Below are positions 25,401 to 38,946 of a stretch of DNA of 64,000 nt, piece after piece. The translations under genes were made by a program, and so were the position numbers. Numbering within the stretch: position 1 is the first letter of the stretch; every line of letters begins with the position of its first letter. The notes under the pieces were generated by a model that was not told the origin of the DNA, did not search any database, and was given only the letters and a program-made list of their open reading frames with translations. The DNA is from Planococcus citri (Eukaryota; Arthropoda; Insecta; Hemiptera; Pseudococcidae). The stretch spans positions 45,932,580 through 45,996,579 of the forward strand of contig NC_088678.1 in assembly GCF_950023065.1 (NCBI RefSeq), written 5' to 3'.

Positions 25401-28110
25401 AGCAAATTTACGACGTACAGGAGACATGATTTGGCTTCTTTTTTTTGTGAAAAACTCATTTTTGGAAATCCCCCCTCAAAGTGGGGTCTTTAGGAGGACC
25501 CATAATGTGAAGCAAGTAGCTTTACATTCATATTAGTAACGTTTCTGTGTCCCCGCGATCAAGGTGAGTTGGGTGGGAAAAAATGTTTCTATATAACAAA
25601 AGACGTTTCAGGTGTTGAATTTGATTTTTCGATTTTTGGCGAACTTTTAAGAACTAAAATGTTGACCCTTTTTCCACGAAGAACTCAAAATTTGATCAAA
25701 GTGAGTTGTAATAATTCACGAAGATGGAGCCATTTTCTTCTCTATAAATGTTCTGGATGGAACTAAAATTTTTCATTCAAAATACGTACGTTGAAATGTA
25801 GTTTTTCTTTTTCGAAAAAAAAACCAAACAGATTTTTGCCATTATGATCAAAGTGACTGGAGCTGGGAGTGCCATTCCACGTCACTTGGACCAAGAAGTG
25901 GTTCCAAAGAGATGACCAATGGCGCTAATCGCAGCCCTCTAGCCCATTTTTAAAGGCAGCCAGGGGGTGTCAAAGTTTTCAGTGAACCTAAAATATCATC
26001 CATTTCAGCAGTGGATTACTCGATAACCGCGGTACCTACCAAAATGGAACATTTTTCCATAGTTAGGAGTTTTGAAAGGCTTTTTGGTGATATCATAAAA
26101 ATCAGTGTTGCCACTTTTTTCGTACGAAAAATTAGCTCAAAAAGTTTCGAAACGTAGTTTTCATATCGTTCCGACTCTCAAAAATTCCGAAAAATATACA
26201 TATTAAGGACAACTCTTCATGCTAAACCATATATTAAAAAATTGGGATGGTAACATGTTGCAAAGTTGATTTTAAAAAATTCAAAGTTTGCAAAAAAATG
26301 CGATTTTTCGATTTAAAACATGTAAAAAAGTTTTGATAGGTGAAGTTGACCCATTTGACCCCTATTTTTACGTATCTGTTGAAAAAGTTGAAAAACCCCT
26401 TTCACTCGGTGAAATAAACTCCTCACAAAAAAAATCAAAATTCGAAAAAATTCAATTTTCAATTTCAAACATCAAAAAAAGTTTTTTATTCAGTTGTCTT
26501 ATTTTGACCTCTTTCTGACGTATTTCATGAAAAAGTTGATAAAAATTACACTCACAACAAAAAAAATAAAAATTATTGATCAAAGTGAGGTAGAAAGATG
26601 AAATCTGGCTTATACCCGATTTTCGACCTCTCCAAGTCAACTGAGGGGGGGGGGGTGTCAGACAGAAATTTTTTGGGTTCAACTGCTCAAGAAAACTTAT
26701 CACAAAAAAGGAACAACATACATACAATTCAATGCCTCTTAACTCTGATTTTTCCATATTTGTGAACTAGGTATACGTATTTTGATTGATTTAGGCACAA
26801 ATTTTTAAATTTCATCTTTTTTCTTGGTCAAATCTAGAATTTCCTGCATTTATTTTTGAAAAAAAAAAGAATTGAAAATCACTCGTTCGCAAATAGACAG
26901 ATACATCAGCATAAAATGCTGAAATTTAGCAAAATTGACCACCGAACACAATTTGTGGTTATTTTTGGCGAGAAAGAGATTTCAACCGGTAGAAAAGTTT
27001 TGAACCGGATAGAACTAAATTTCAAAAGAGCATGCGAAAACATAAACCAGACTTTCACATGTGAAAGTTCATTTTGCAATTTTTGGACAAATTGTCGAAA
27101 ATCAAATTTGGGCTAAAGATACGAAAAACTCAGAAATTTTACTACATTAACCTAGAAGTTTGCACCTTATTTTCGACCGCCGCAAATCGATTAGAAAGAC
27201 ATTTCGAATCATTTTGAGCAGTTCTGGAGTTAACAGCAGATTTTTCAAAATTGGCTTTGCCTCAAAATTTTATCCAATGAAGTCGAGAAGCCAGAAATTT
27301 GTGTCGATGTCCTTATTCCAACACGTTGAGTCGATTGGAAGTAACTTCAAGCCGTTTTAGAGTTTCTAGCTATATCATGGAAATTTCAGATTTTCAAAAA
27401 ATACCATTATACTGTCGAAATTAACTCAAGTAATGTTGATGGCTCACCTGATCGATTAGGTACTTATCAATTTTCATCGAGTTTAAACGCACAAAAGCAA
27501 AATTGTGCATTTTTTATGGCACTTTTTGAAAATCTGTAATTTTTAAAATACAAAATGACTATACAGACTTCAGAACCATTTGAAACACCATTAAGAAATT
27601 AGGGTGTGAAGAATTTCAGTTTTCAACTTCATTGGGTAAAAAATTGTAGAAATTTAAACTTTTCAAAAATCTGCTGGAAGCTCCAGAACTGCTCAAAATG
27701 ATTTGGGACTGTTTCCAATCGAGTTGGCTGGTCGAAAACTAGGCACATGTCAAATTTCAGCTTTTTAGATCAATTTGACAAAGTTTTGATTTTTTTGCAT
27801 TTTTGGTAGATACAAAAATTTTCAAAAATTTATCAAAAATTTTAAAAATGCACTTCAGCTTTTGAAATGTTTACTGGTGATGTATTTTTGCATGCTCTTT
27901 CGATGTAGCAGTTTTCTGTCATTTGGGCTTGGGATACTTCTCTTGTAAGATATCTAAGTAAAGCCTCCAGTGGATTTAAAAATGTTTCTGTTTTTGAAAA
28001 AAAGATAGGTGTTCACAAAAGGGATTTGGTTTTTGAAAAGTATTCAGATTGATTTGAGAAGTCGCGTGCGGCTTTCGAGAGCTGACATCAAATTTCAATT
28101 TGACTCTTTT
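25400..28110. repeat. old dispersed repeats, unclassified
   Basis: The stretch is built of A/T-rich degenerate sequence with recurring words such as GATCAAAGTGAG (about 25558, 25697, 25847 and 26577) and the CTCCAGAA module (about 27670). It contains an 11-base G run at 26645-26655. Sequence at 27640-28100 aligns by eye with copies near 38.2, 50.2-51.0 and 54.5-55.2 kb. ORFs here (for example 26856-27116) are not conserved between copies. Confidence 0.5.
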
Positions 28111-30080
28111 TATTACAGTATTTCCTAAACTGTAAGATCCAAAAAATCACTGAAATCGCAACAAATTGATTGGATAGGTCAAAAATATGAGTTCAAATAG
28201 GCATCATAATGTGTATTTCGAAAATGAACTTTTCGGAAGAAGGGACTCTGTGGGTAGACAGAAAGCACATATATGCCCTTTTCCGATTTTCATATCATAT
28301 TTCAAGTATGGTTTTTGTACATACGTTGATGATATTTTACAAAACCGCTAAACACCCGATCATAAAGTTAATGTTATAAACCGTGTATGCCATACTCGTG
28401 TTATTATCCGCGAGAAAAATTTTCCTACGGGTCGATGAACCTTCTCTGGCTAGCAGCTAGCAATATTATTAAATGATTCGAATAGAACAGTATGAGACAA
28501 AATTTTGGATACGTGTATGTAAACGATAAAGTCTTGATTCATTGCAGCAGCATCCATCTATCGTCGTCGTGTTGCTTTAAATTACATCATTATTCCTTGT
28601 TATGTGATTCGGTTTACCTAACAACGATTTGAACCGATGAAATGCCCCGTTTTCTCCACACCCCTTCAGCATTCAATTAAATGGCCAACGAAATCGGCGA
28701 AAAATTACCAAAAAAAATACGGTCGCGAGTTAAAAAGCGACTAATGACCGGCATTAAATAATGGTCGGAGTTTTACAACGGATACTATATAGCGATATTT
28801 CGAGAGACAGAGAGGGAAAAAAAATCTGTAATATATCTACGTTGAAGTATAAATGACCATGCATAGAAAATGGTGAAATACCCCGAGCCAGCCAACGTTT
28901 CATGTACGAGTATAGTATATTATATATTATACGATATATCGAATACACTACTATGTATAGTATTGGTCTGCATTTCGAATGTTAAAAGCTGCGAATAATG
29001 CGGTATATAAAGGGATAATATGGTATATCGTTGGCCTGCCGCACTTAATTAATATTCACTCGGCATCAATGCTGTCACAAACACAACAAACGAAATAAGT
29101 GTTCCGAAACGCACATTTTAAATGCGTACAAATAAAAGGTTGAAAACAGAATAATCGACCTTTCGACTACATCGCTCGGCGACGAGCTACTTGCTACAGT
29201 ATTTAATTAAAGGCGACACTCGCAGCTTTTGTTTGAAGCTACAGCTACGAGTACAACTACTCGTACACCGGCTGTTTGTTTGTGACGCGTTTAAACCGCT
29301 ATTACTACACGATGAAATTCTGTAGGTACGAAGTTGAGACTTTCAAGTCGATATGCAATCGTTTCGACACCACGTTTACTTAATGTATCGCCTTGCTCTC
29401 GAGTTAAAGTCAAATTGCTAAAATCTTATATCGTTTGCATTGATTTCAATTGCCCCGCGAACTTGTTGGGTTTGTTTGTTCAATGGATTAAGTACATGGT
29501 TGAAATTCTCTCTCATCGCTTTCTGCGTCTTCTTATTGCCAGTTGCCTTTCTATCTTTTACCTTCCTCATCGTGGCTGTCCTTTAATAAATGACGCCATT
29601 GATCATTTCGAATTTACACTCTTCTTTCAATAATGTTATTTCCTATAGCGAGTATCTTGTATGTAATATATCGTACGAGTAATAGTTTCAACTTTTAACT
29701 TATTGAAAAGTAAACCAATATATCGAATGGATGCAGACAACAGTGTTTATTTCCAGATTTGCCAGAAGGCTTTTCATTCATCGCAACTTCGCAAACATGA
29801 AAAGTAGGTTAGATGAAAGGCCTGATTTGTTATAGCACCACCTGTTGCTGCGTGAAGGTTCGCGCGTTTATTACCTATCCGTTTTGTGTACATTACGAAA
29901 AGGTTACCAATGTATTTTTATAGAATTTGCATTGTTTTCAAAGTCCCAAGGTGCTGGATTTTTTTCTTTAGGAAAGTTCATTAAGTATATGGTACACTAC
30001 CTTTTTATTCTATGCATTGCCCAGTTGAAATTTGCAATGACCTCCAGATTGTTCCAAACAAAAAATTGAGAATTTGTTGG
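28110..30080. other. non-coding region with CG-richer patch at 28.4-29.6 kb
   Basis: I see no recognisable gene. The patch from 28400 to 29640 is CG-richer and looks single-copy. A TATATAAAGG at 29003-29012 is promoter-like but is not followed by a convincing first exon. Open frames at 29334 and 29845 on the + strand lack family resemblance. Confidence 0.3.
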
Positions 30081-33000
30081 AAGAGAAAATAGGTAGGTTT
30101 AGGCAGAAAAATTTTGAGTCGAGACAATAAAAATCAAAGGAGCATCGGTATGTTATGTTCTGAATTCAAGATCAAAAAAGCCAATGCAATGGAAAAAGGT
30201 ACAAAACAATCTAAAACATTGATTTTAAAATTTTTGATGGCATTATAACCCTTGCCCTCATCATATCATGTCGCAAATACAATTGCTGTAAGTATTCTTT
30301 TCAATATTTACTAATCAAAAAATTCTTAAATTACAAAAGGTACATCTTCAAGGTTTACAAAATTTCTGGGTTCATAGGCATTCTCTGGGGTAAGATCTTC
30401 GAAGTTCACTTCCCTACAATACCTAAAGAATACGAACTACGCATGCAAAAATTGATAAATAGCACGTAAAAAAAAAAACAAAAAAAAGCAGTTCATCTAC
30501 AGCACAAGTAGTGCTTTATCTGCTTTTTTGAGCAACAGGAGGAGATGGGAGTACCTAATTTGGAGGATTAAAAATTTCACTAGAGAGTTTTTAAACACAC
30601 CTTCGAGCAGTTTTAATGAAAAGTAAGATCGAAAATTTATTTGGTAATTCTGGAAAAAACAGTTTTTTTGAATAAATTATTTTGGAAACCTCCGAACTTG
30701 AAAAACATGAATTTTGAGATTTTTTAAGCCTACACGTAAGGTTATGTAAGTTCCAAAGACATCAGAAAATCAGCAACACTAAAAAAAATCATAAGATTCT
30801 TTAAAAGATTAGAACATTGTTTTAAATTTTCTCAACGTGAAACTCTTTGAATTTTTTTAATGTCTTGCTGAGCTCATTTGGCCACAGCTTTTTGCTATGC
30901 TCCATCAAAATTCGAAAAAAAAAATTGAAATAGGTACACTCACCTTAATACCATCAAGTTTTAGCGCCAAAAAACAATTAGAATTTATGCAGAAATAATT
31001 TTTTTCTATTTTAATCTGAATTTTGCGGAGCCTTAGCTGGGCACTTCCATCATAACCACATTTCGGATTCAAAATATACATTGTGACGATGTATGAAAGA
31101 TGATTTTGGAATTAATTCGTTTGCAAAAAAAAAATCATAAGGAAACGGGGGCTTGAGACATGAGTTAATTTTTTTTTCCAGTAATATAAATGAATTGATT
31201 TACCCAATGGGATCGATAAAGTTCGAAGTTTAATTAAAAGAATGGTGGTAAAAATAAAGGGCTTTCAAGCATTGTAATTTTCCTCTTTGCTCAGTGACAG
31301 AATTCTATTTTTGTTAGATGGTGTTGAGGAGAGAGAGGGAATGGGAACGACAGGGAAGGGAAGGATTGCTGCTGTCAAAAGAATAAAATTTACAAGGGTT
31401 CGAGGAATCATCTGCCAAAATTTAACTGTAGATATTAACTACTTACTCGAAAAAACGAGTGACTGATTTCCTATCCTCAAAATTAAAGGTATTATGTTAT
31501 GAGCTCCACATCACTGAAAATTTACAAATTTTATTGTGTAAGTATCTTTAAAATTGAAGGGACAAACTGGATTCAAAATTTAGAAATTTAGATGGCCTTG
31601 AATTTGAAGATTTTTCTGTTTTCAATCTGTGTTTGTCCCTTTGAATTTGAAGACAGCCAGGCGTTTTTTCGCTATTGTGAGCCAGAAAGGTGGGGTGGGG
31701 GAATTTTTTGGCTCCGACATTTTTTCTAATTGTACCCAACAATGTTTCATCAAAATTTCAGAAATCCGAGAACAGGAGCATTTCACCTATTTTACCTAGG
31801 AATATTACCTTTCAGCTATCTTGATATATAAGCACAAATACTTCTGTGCTTGTAGTTTTACGATCACGTGGTATAAATGAATTTTCAATTACACAATTCT
31901 GAGGTAAAATTTCACGCTGAACAACCTTGTTCTCTTCGATTTTCGCCATTCGTCCATGTTTTTGGAAAAAAACGTAAAAAACGTGGTTTTTTGAGAGTTT
32001 TTTGAGCTTTTGAGCTTGACTCATCACTCCAAGTGGCTGGGTGATGACTTCTATAGAAAGTAGACCTAAAGATACATATTTGACGAAAAAATCGTTTTGG
32101 TATGTTTTTTCGTTCCGGAGTAATGTTGATTTAAAGTTTTCTTTGTCCCCCCTTCTCCCCCCATTAGATGAAAAATTCTGAAAAAATTCAGGGAGGTGCC
32201 CCCATGTATTCTCTAACTATATTCGTTTACAGAATAAATTTATCTTAATTACGCGCTGATACAGAATTTTTACCCTGAAAAACGCGTTTTTGGCCCTCTT
32301 GGCTGAGGGGGGTGAGGTGGTGAGCGGGCTATGAGCCCAAAATTATTTTTTGAGGGTACTAAACATACCCTGTGAGTTTCATCGAAATCCGAGGTTAAGG
32401 GCATTTTGCCCATCTTATCCGGGGGTACCATCAAGTTTGCTCTTTCAATTTTGAAGATAGGCAATTCGTCATATAACATCACTTTTTGTTCTTCCACTCG
32501 AGCACTATGGGTTAAGGGCATTATTTAAATGATTCAACCATTTTCTTATTGTTGATAATTTTTTAAAAATTAGTAAATTTTCAGTTTTGCAGAGCACATA
32601 ACTCCTTCAATTCACAAGATAGGCAACCAGTCATAATAAAGTTTCTTGTTCGCCTTTTCGAGTTCTACCTGCAGTTTAATTTTCGCGGACGGTTCCTGGA
32701 ACACCCTATACATATAAACCATAACCAATCGATAATTTAGTAAGAGTGATTTACTGATGCGATTGATAAATGTAGGTAAGTACCTACCTACGTCTGAAGA
32801 AGGGCAAGTGATTTTTTTCTGCTAACCAAAACAACAACAGGTGAATATATTTTAAAACGTTGCATCGAATTTATTCATACCACCATCTAATTAATTTTTA
32901 CTTATAAATCTACGTTGGGACGTGTATCACGCGAATTACATTTTCAAAAAGTAAACACACTGTAAGGTTTCCAAATAACTGATACCGTAGGTGTTGCTAC

Positions 33001-34064
33001 AGCAATATCCAATCAATCAGAACAGCAAAGAAATTTAAAATATGTTAACTAATTCAATAGCAAACTTTGGCTAGTTTACTTTGTAAAATCGACATTTTCG
33101 CGCTCCACAGTAGAGATTGATATAAAATTTACATTTTGCCACTCGCACGATGTTCGAACCTGTACGTACGAGTATATGGTGGTTGTGTTTAGACGACGAC
33201 AGTCAAAACGAACTTATCGATCTAAAAGCTGGGAATTTGATTCTTTTGTGCATGGTTGGTTTCCGTTTACTTAAACGCTATGAAACCGCGAACGATTTAA
33301 AACATCGCTGCTAAAATGTAACTAACATAAGGACAGCTTACACGACGAAGAATGCAATTAACGAAACATGGTACCTACTACCTACAAAACGCAAACAACA
33401 AACTTCTTACTTAGTTTTTTCTACTTTATTGCTAAATTGGTATATGCTGTATGCATTTTACTCGTAGTACTTATGGTATGTAGTTTTGAAAATGAGCATT
33501 TTTATATCGCAACTTCGCACATCATCGTGTGCAAATCAAGTTCCTCTGAAGAGTAAATATTTGACTAAAATTTGCACGTAGGTACTTGGTAGTGTATGTG
33601 CCAGGCCATATACTTTTCGAAATACTCGTACATTGCATTTATAGCATTTATGTGTTTGTAAAACGAGGTACCTACGGAGTACAAAATAATGTGGCTATAT
33701 ACAAGATAATGTTATTTATCTCCCGTTTTATCGATGTTTACCAAAGTGACATATGTGTACATTTTGGCAACATATAAGTTGAACGAAAAGCTTAATAAAT
33801 AAAATTTACCCACGAAGCAAATTATGCGCAAAATGTGTACCAAAAATTGTCGCAACGGAAATCTTTTAACGTGTTATGGTCTGTTCCCTGGATGGCAATA
33901 ATGTCTCTGTTTCGTAGATACCGATCTATTTCCTGTCTACCTACCTACCTACATACTTCTTCCGCGACGACCATAAGTATTATTTTACATTCGCTACTTT
34001 CACAGCTGATTTTCACGAATTGAAAATATTCACCGGATGTTCCATAAAAATTTACTTACTACTT
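30080..34064. other. repeat-derived and unassigned non-coding sequence
   Basis: Between 31300 and 32530 two diverged copies of one block can be aligned (around 31735-31800 and 32355-32430), sharing GTAC...TTTCATC, GAAATCCGAG and a CATTT...CC(C/T)AT(C/T)TTA(C/T)CC end. An ACACCCTATA terminus motif sits at 32701. From 32900 to 34060 the sequence looks single-copy, with no gene seen. Confidence 0.35.
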
Positions 34065-34072
34065 AATTTTAG
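34065..34072 (+). repeat. left 8-bp target-site duplication
   Basis: AATTTTAG immediately precedes the outer mobile element. The identical eight bases follow it at 35673-35680. Confidence 0.85.
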
Positions 34073-34711
34073 GGCACTGCACGAATTGCGTCCCGAAAGT
34101 ACGAAAAGGCACGAATTGCGTCCCAAGTAATATTTTGCTAGGCACGAATTGCGTCCCAAGGTTAGGGTGTTAGATAGGTTGGATGGTCGTTTTTAGAGAA
34201 ATAAGAAGAATACGTACAAATTAACGTATACGAATATGCGTTGTTCTGACTTCGATGGGACCTTTTTGCTTTTCATTTGTGGAGCTGAAATTTCTAAAAA
34301 AAAAATCATTCAAATTATGAAAATTTTGAACCGAAAAAATCAATCTCCTCCCATGAAAAATAATTGTTCTTTTACTTATAAAAATACAAATTTTCAAAAG
34401 CTTTTTCCCCTGCTACGCTTGGGCCAATTTGTTTATATTTTGTTTTCATTTTTATAAAACGAAAAAATTCTGCTTGAGGCTTCTAAAAATTGAAAAATGA
34501 ACATGCAAATTTTCTATAAGTCATAATGGGCTATGAATATACGTAACTTAATGGCTACTACCCATCATATGTGTTGAGTACTTACGAGTATATCTAGTGG
34601 CAAAATTGTCTTCTCACACTTCATTTTACATTAAAAAGTTCAATGTTATAATCGGCAAAATAGGTATAGGTATTTTTTTGTCACATCAGTCGGCAAATTT
34701 CTGATCGAACA

Positions 34712-34725
34712 CCCCCCCCCCCCCC
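34712..34725 (+). repeat. homopolymer C tract
   Basis: Fourteen consecutive C residues lie inside the outer element at 34073-35672. This is unusual in such AT-rich surroundings. The complementary strand could form G-quadruplex or slipped structures. Confidence 0.9.
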
Positions 34726-34802
34726 AAAGAAAATGTGTTTTCAATTCTTTTAGAGTTCAAGCGTATGGATGTCAAGTTATTTGAAATAACATTGGTAATG
34801 CA

Positions 34803-35502
34803 TAGGGCTAGGATTTTTATGCAAATGCTTGTCTGAATGCACTGCAGTAGGTACCGCATAACAATGTTTCTTTTGCGATTCATGCATTTTTAAGCCGAAT
34901 TGCAACATTTTTTAGCGCATAATTTTGCTTTTTTAGACCATAAACGCTTAAAACTGCTTATTTTCAGCAAAAAATGGCCGATAACCGCTTTTTTAGCGCT
35001 TTTTCAAGTACTTTAGCGCATATTTCGAAGAAAAACGACAAAAAATCGTTCTAAAAACTCGAATTTTCGTTGTTGTCAAAAAAATCACTTTCAAACTATT
35101 TTAGTTGAAAAAAAAAAAAAAAACATTTTGATGATTTTGATCTCTGATTTTGCATACGAACGTTTGAATTTTGAATCAGTTAGTTTTTATTTACCTAAAT
35201 CTTGTAATCTGACACTTGTAGGTATATTTAATGTTTTTGTTCAAAAATTAAATCTAAAATAAATGATTTTTGATATTTTTCTGATTTAAATAATTCAGTT
35301 TAAACTTGATAGGGAATCCAATAGGATTTTTGCATTCTGCTTATAAATACCTGCATTTTGATATGCCACATGATGCACTTACAAACCGCTTATTTTCGCT
35401 TTTTCAGATTTTTTGGCGCATAATTTTGCTTTTTTTGGCCATTTCAACTGCTTTTTTAAGCGCTTAAAACTGTTTTTTTAGCGCATAAAAATCCTAGCCC
35501 TA
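34803..35502. mobile_element. nested 700-bp hAT-like MITE
   Basis: The left terminal sequence TAGGGCTAGGATTTTTATGC is repeated perfectly in inverse at the right end (20 of 20 bases). TAGGG agrees with the hAT terminal consensus. The flanks are GTAATGCA on the left and G(T)TAATGCA on the right, an 8-bp target duplication with one inserted base. The interior is AT-rich and carries directly repeated GCGCATAATTTTGCTTTTTT blocks (about 34915 and 35415) and many GCGCTT words. No ORF of note. It inserted into the larger element at 34073-35672 after that element was in place. Confidence 0.8.
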
Positions 35503-35672
35503 GTTAATGCAAGACGAAATGGTACTCCGAATGCATTTTTTTTCTATTTTGACCCACTTCTTTTGTTTAAAATATACCTGCCCCAGCGGACGCAATTCGT
35601 GCCTGTTTGGGACGCAATTCGAGCCTACCCATTTGTACCACCCGTGGCGCGGGACGCAATTCGTGTCCAGCC

Positions 35673-35680
35673 AATTTTAG
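35673..35680 (+). repeat. right 8-bp target-site duplication
   Basis: AATTTTAG, identical to 34065-34072, closes the 1,600-bp element. Confidence 0.85.
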
Positions 35681-38600
35681 ATCTAAGCAGCACCTGTAAC
35701 TTGACTTAGATTCGAATGGAAATAATGCCCATGAAAACTAAAACAAGCACTATGTTCTTTTCCGTTTTTGGATACCCTGTATATATACTTTATATCAACC
35801 ATTTTTCATATCCGATTTTTCTAACTGAAAACATCTCACAAAAAAGGTAAGTAGGTAACTAGATTCGGTTGCAACGAATTAAAACTATTTCCATTATTTA
35901 AAGTTGAAAATGCAGATCAGAAAATTTGAAATTAACTCATTCAGGTTGACGAAATAACCCAGCGAGTTATAAATTAATCCGTTAACCTTTCAGAAATGCT
36001 TTTTATAAAGATAAAATTATGAAATGCTTATTAAAACCCAATTTTCTTTTATGACTAAGATGAAAAAGAAGTCGAAAAAAATGTTCATCTCGGGCTTTTT
36101 TTTCTACTACCGTAAAGTTATTTTTGGTCGGTATTTTCGCCTGAAAGGAAAACCAACTTTATTAAATTATAATAAAGTAAAAACTTGTGTTTATTGAAAA
36201 AATACGAAAGTTGTTTAAATTTTTAGAGTTATATTTTCACAAATAAACGTATTTGGTGCGAATAAAAAGTAAACTTTATCCCCTCGATAATATAAGTCTT
36301 AAATATTTCACCGACCTTAAGTTTTTATTTGTCGTTAAAAATGCACGTCAAGTATTTTTTTTCTTTTTTTTTTTGTGTTATCGAAGATGAATTTTTTATG
36401 TAATTTTCGGACATAATCAAAATGCTCGTATAACGTATGGGGATTTGGTGGAAAAGGTTCCAAAAGTTTGTACAGGTAGGTAGGCACCTTACCTACCTAA
36501 TATGTTGAGGCACCATCGCGCGAATTCAGTCTATTTCAAAAAAATAAAAACAAAATCCTCCAAGTTTCCATTCTTCTTATTCATTATAAATATTTAATGT
36601 TTTTATTTTTAAAAAGGGTTCATTTTTTTTTTCATTCTAGATTATCGCGCAAAAGTGGATGGTAAAACTTGGTAGGTGATTGTTTTCAGTTTTAATGAGT
36701 AAAATGCGGTGTTTTATCAAAAGAAATAAAACGGTGAAAGCTAATGCAGCTCGTAGTTTTGAAAGAAATTATAAAATTAAATTTTAAAGTAAGCTACTTT
36801 GCCTGCAAGTAGGTACTCGCAAAAAACTTGCTAAAAGAATTTTCCATAATATAAATAGGTACCTACCTATTTGACTAATTTAAAATTTGTTTTCAGAATC
36901 TTAATAGGCTATAGGTATGTAATGCTATAGTGTATTCAAAGTGCATTAAAAATACGCTGTAATAAGTAAGTTGGTAAATATACGTATTGTACACCAGTTG
37001 TGTTTGTAAACATAATTTAAAATTTCAACCAATGAAATTGTTGGAAAGTTTTTTAGTCCAGGTAAATCAGCTCGGAATCATGTGTTTGCTTGCAATGTTT
37101 TGGGGCAAGCTGAAATTTGGTATACACGTCCCCCACAGTGTGCTGAACAACATACTAAAAGTCCCCAAGAATCCCCTGTATGCGTCCACCTCTGCTGTGG
37201 ATCTTAGCCCCCTCCCCCAAATGCCAACACCTCCAATTTGACTGAAATTTGGTTCATTGAAGGTTCATGTCACCCACACCTCAAAACCAAATTTTCTGCA
37301 GCCTAAATTGATTTTTGGTGGACTTTTGAAATTGGCTGAAAATGACCGAAATATAGCCTGATCACTGATAAAAATGATACTTCGTGCCCAAGAAAGAGGA
37401 ATTTTGATGTTATCAAAAAGGAGAGAAAATTCCCTGCCTGAAAATTGGAAAATTGAATAATCATCAAAAAATGGGCGTTTGAGTGATTCTTAACACGAAA
37501 GAATCTTTCATTTTGCATCGGAACAATAATTCAAAAGCATATTTTTCGATTGTTACTCAATTTTTCAATTTTTACTTGGGGATTTTTTTTCTCTTTTGGC
37601 TTATCAGAACATGTCAAAATCCCTTATTTTTGGACACTCGGTAAAGTTTCCACAAAAATAAAAAACCAGGAAATATAATTCTCAAATTGACTCCCTGAAT
37701 CGATTGCGACCATTTTCAAATCAAGCTAAAACCTTCAGCAAAAGTTAGTATTTTTCTAACTCGGTGGGATCGCTCCAGAAAGCGCTGTAATCAATTTCAG
37801 CAGCTAAAAATTTAATCCTACCATAAATTCGATATTCTCAATCAGTATATTTTTCCAATTTTTTTCTTAATTTGTTTACATTTAAAATAGGTACCTACTT
37901 TTTTATTTTTTCGAATATTTTTTCATTTTTTAAAACATTATTTTAATGTTTTGATATCTTGAAATAATTGTTCAGATTTTTTCAAACCCTCCTAGCAATT
38001 TCATCAACTTTTCGTTCTTTTGAAAATTTTTTCCCAAAACGATTTGAATCTTTGTGCAATTTTTCCATTATTGTAATTCTGATTTTTTTGTTTTTTTGAA
38101 TTTTAATTTATTTTTTGAGTCTTTGTAACAATTTTTTTCGGAAGCTGGGAAATTCCAAAATTCACCCGAGTCTCCAGAACGCTTCAAAACTGTCATCAAT
38201 CGATTTCGGTGGTTTCAAGGCATGCACTAAATTTCAGCTCTTGATGTTGGTTTGTTCGTGAACGAAAGATTATTCATTTTTTTCAAAATAGGTATGTACC
38301 TATCTAAACAGGTAATTGCCAGAGAAGGAAATTTTGGATTTTATAACTAATAGAAATGGATTTTGAAAGTTGTGCTTAAATTAATCAAAAATGATCGAAT
38401 TTCATTTTGATATTTTTTGTGACAATTTTTCCAAGGCTGAAAGATTAAAAAATTTACTGGTGGCTAGAAAATGGTTCGAAATCAGTGGTATCAACTGACT
38501 TGGGTGACCTCAAAAATAGGGTGCAAACCAACTTCCAGCTTTCTATGTACCTTGAATTAATCAAATTTTGATTTTTTTTTAAAAATGGAAAATTCGCCGA

Positions 38601-38946
38601 ATTTGAGTTTTTGAAAATTTAACAGAAATCTAAAAATGAAATTTTTCATAGGTATACTATCTTTGGTCTGGTGGTGTTGGTGTATTTTTGAGTTCCGTTT
38701 CGAATTTTATTTATCAGGTCCAAAATTTTTTTCTCAGATTGGTACTCCCTTACAATTAATAGCGTGATAAAAGATGCATATAGAATTATTTGTATTTTCA
38801 CTCACTTACTTAATGTTTAGGTAGGTACATATAGGTAAGTACCTACCTATATATAACTGCACGATGCAAAGGACTAGATTTACTCTCATACACGGATCTA
38901 TCTATAATACCTATATGTTTTCTAATGAGAAAAAATTTGTTTTCAG
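35681..38946. other. non-coding region with dispersed repeats
   Basis: No gene is recognised. TACCTACC microsatellite runs occur at about 36478-36502 and 38820-38855. From about 37680 to 38760 the sequence belongs to the CTCCAGAA-type dispersed family. The open frame at 36987-37241 has no family resemblance. Confidence 0.35.

Larger units (their letters stand above)
34073..35672. mobile_element. 1,600-bp non-autonomous DNA element with triplicated subterminal repeats
   Basis: Perfect 8-bp target duplications (AATTTTAG) flank it. The left end GGCACTG-CACGAATTGCG and the right end, read in inverse, GGCTGGA-CACGAATTGCG form short imperfect terminal repeats. The word CACGAATTGCGTCCC occurs three times at the left (34080, 34110, 34143). 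Its reverse complement occurs three times at the right (35588-35601 and 35609-35623 diverged, 35651-35665). There is no transposase ORF. Eight-base duplications occur in hAT, P and Merlin superfamilies, and the terminal bases do not decide which. A younger element is nested at 34803-35502. Confidence 0.8.

Noticed and set aside
29003..29012. TATATAAAGG promoter-like sequence
   Set aside because: No initiator, open first exon or strong donor follows, and such words are expected in AT-rich DNA.
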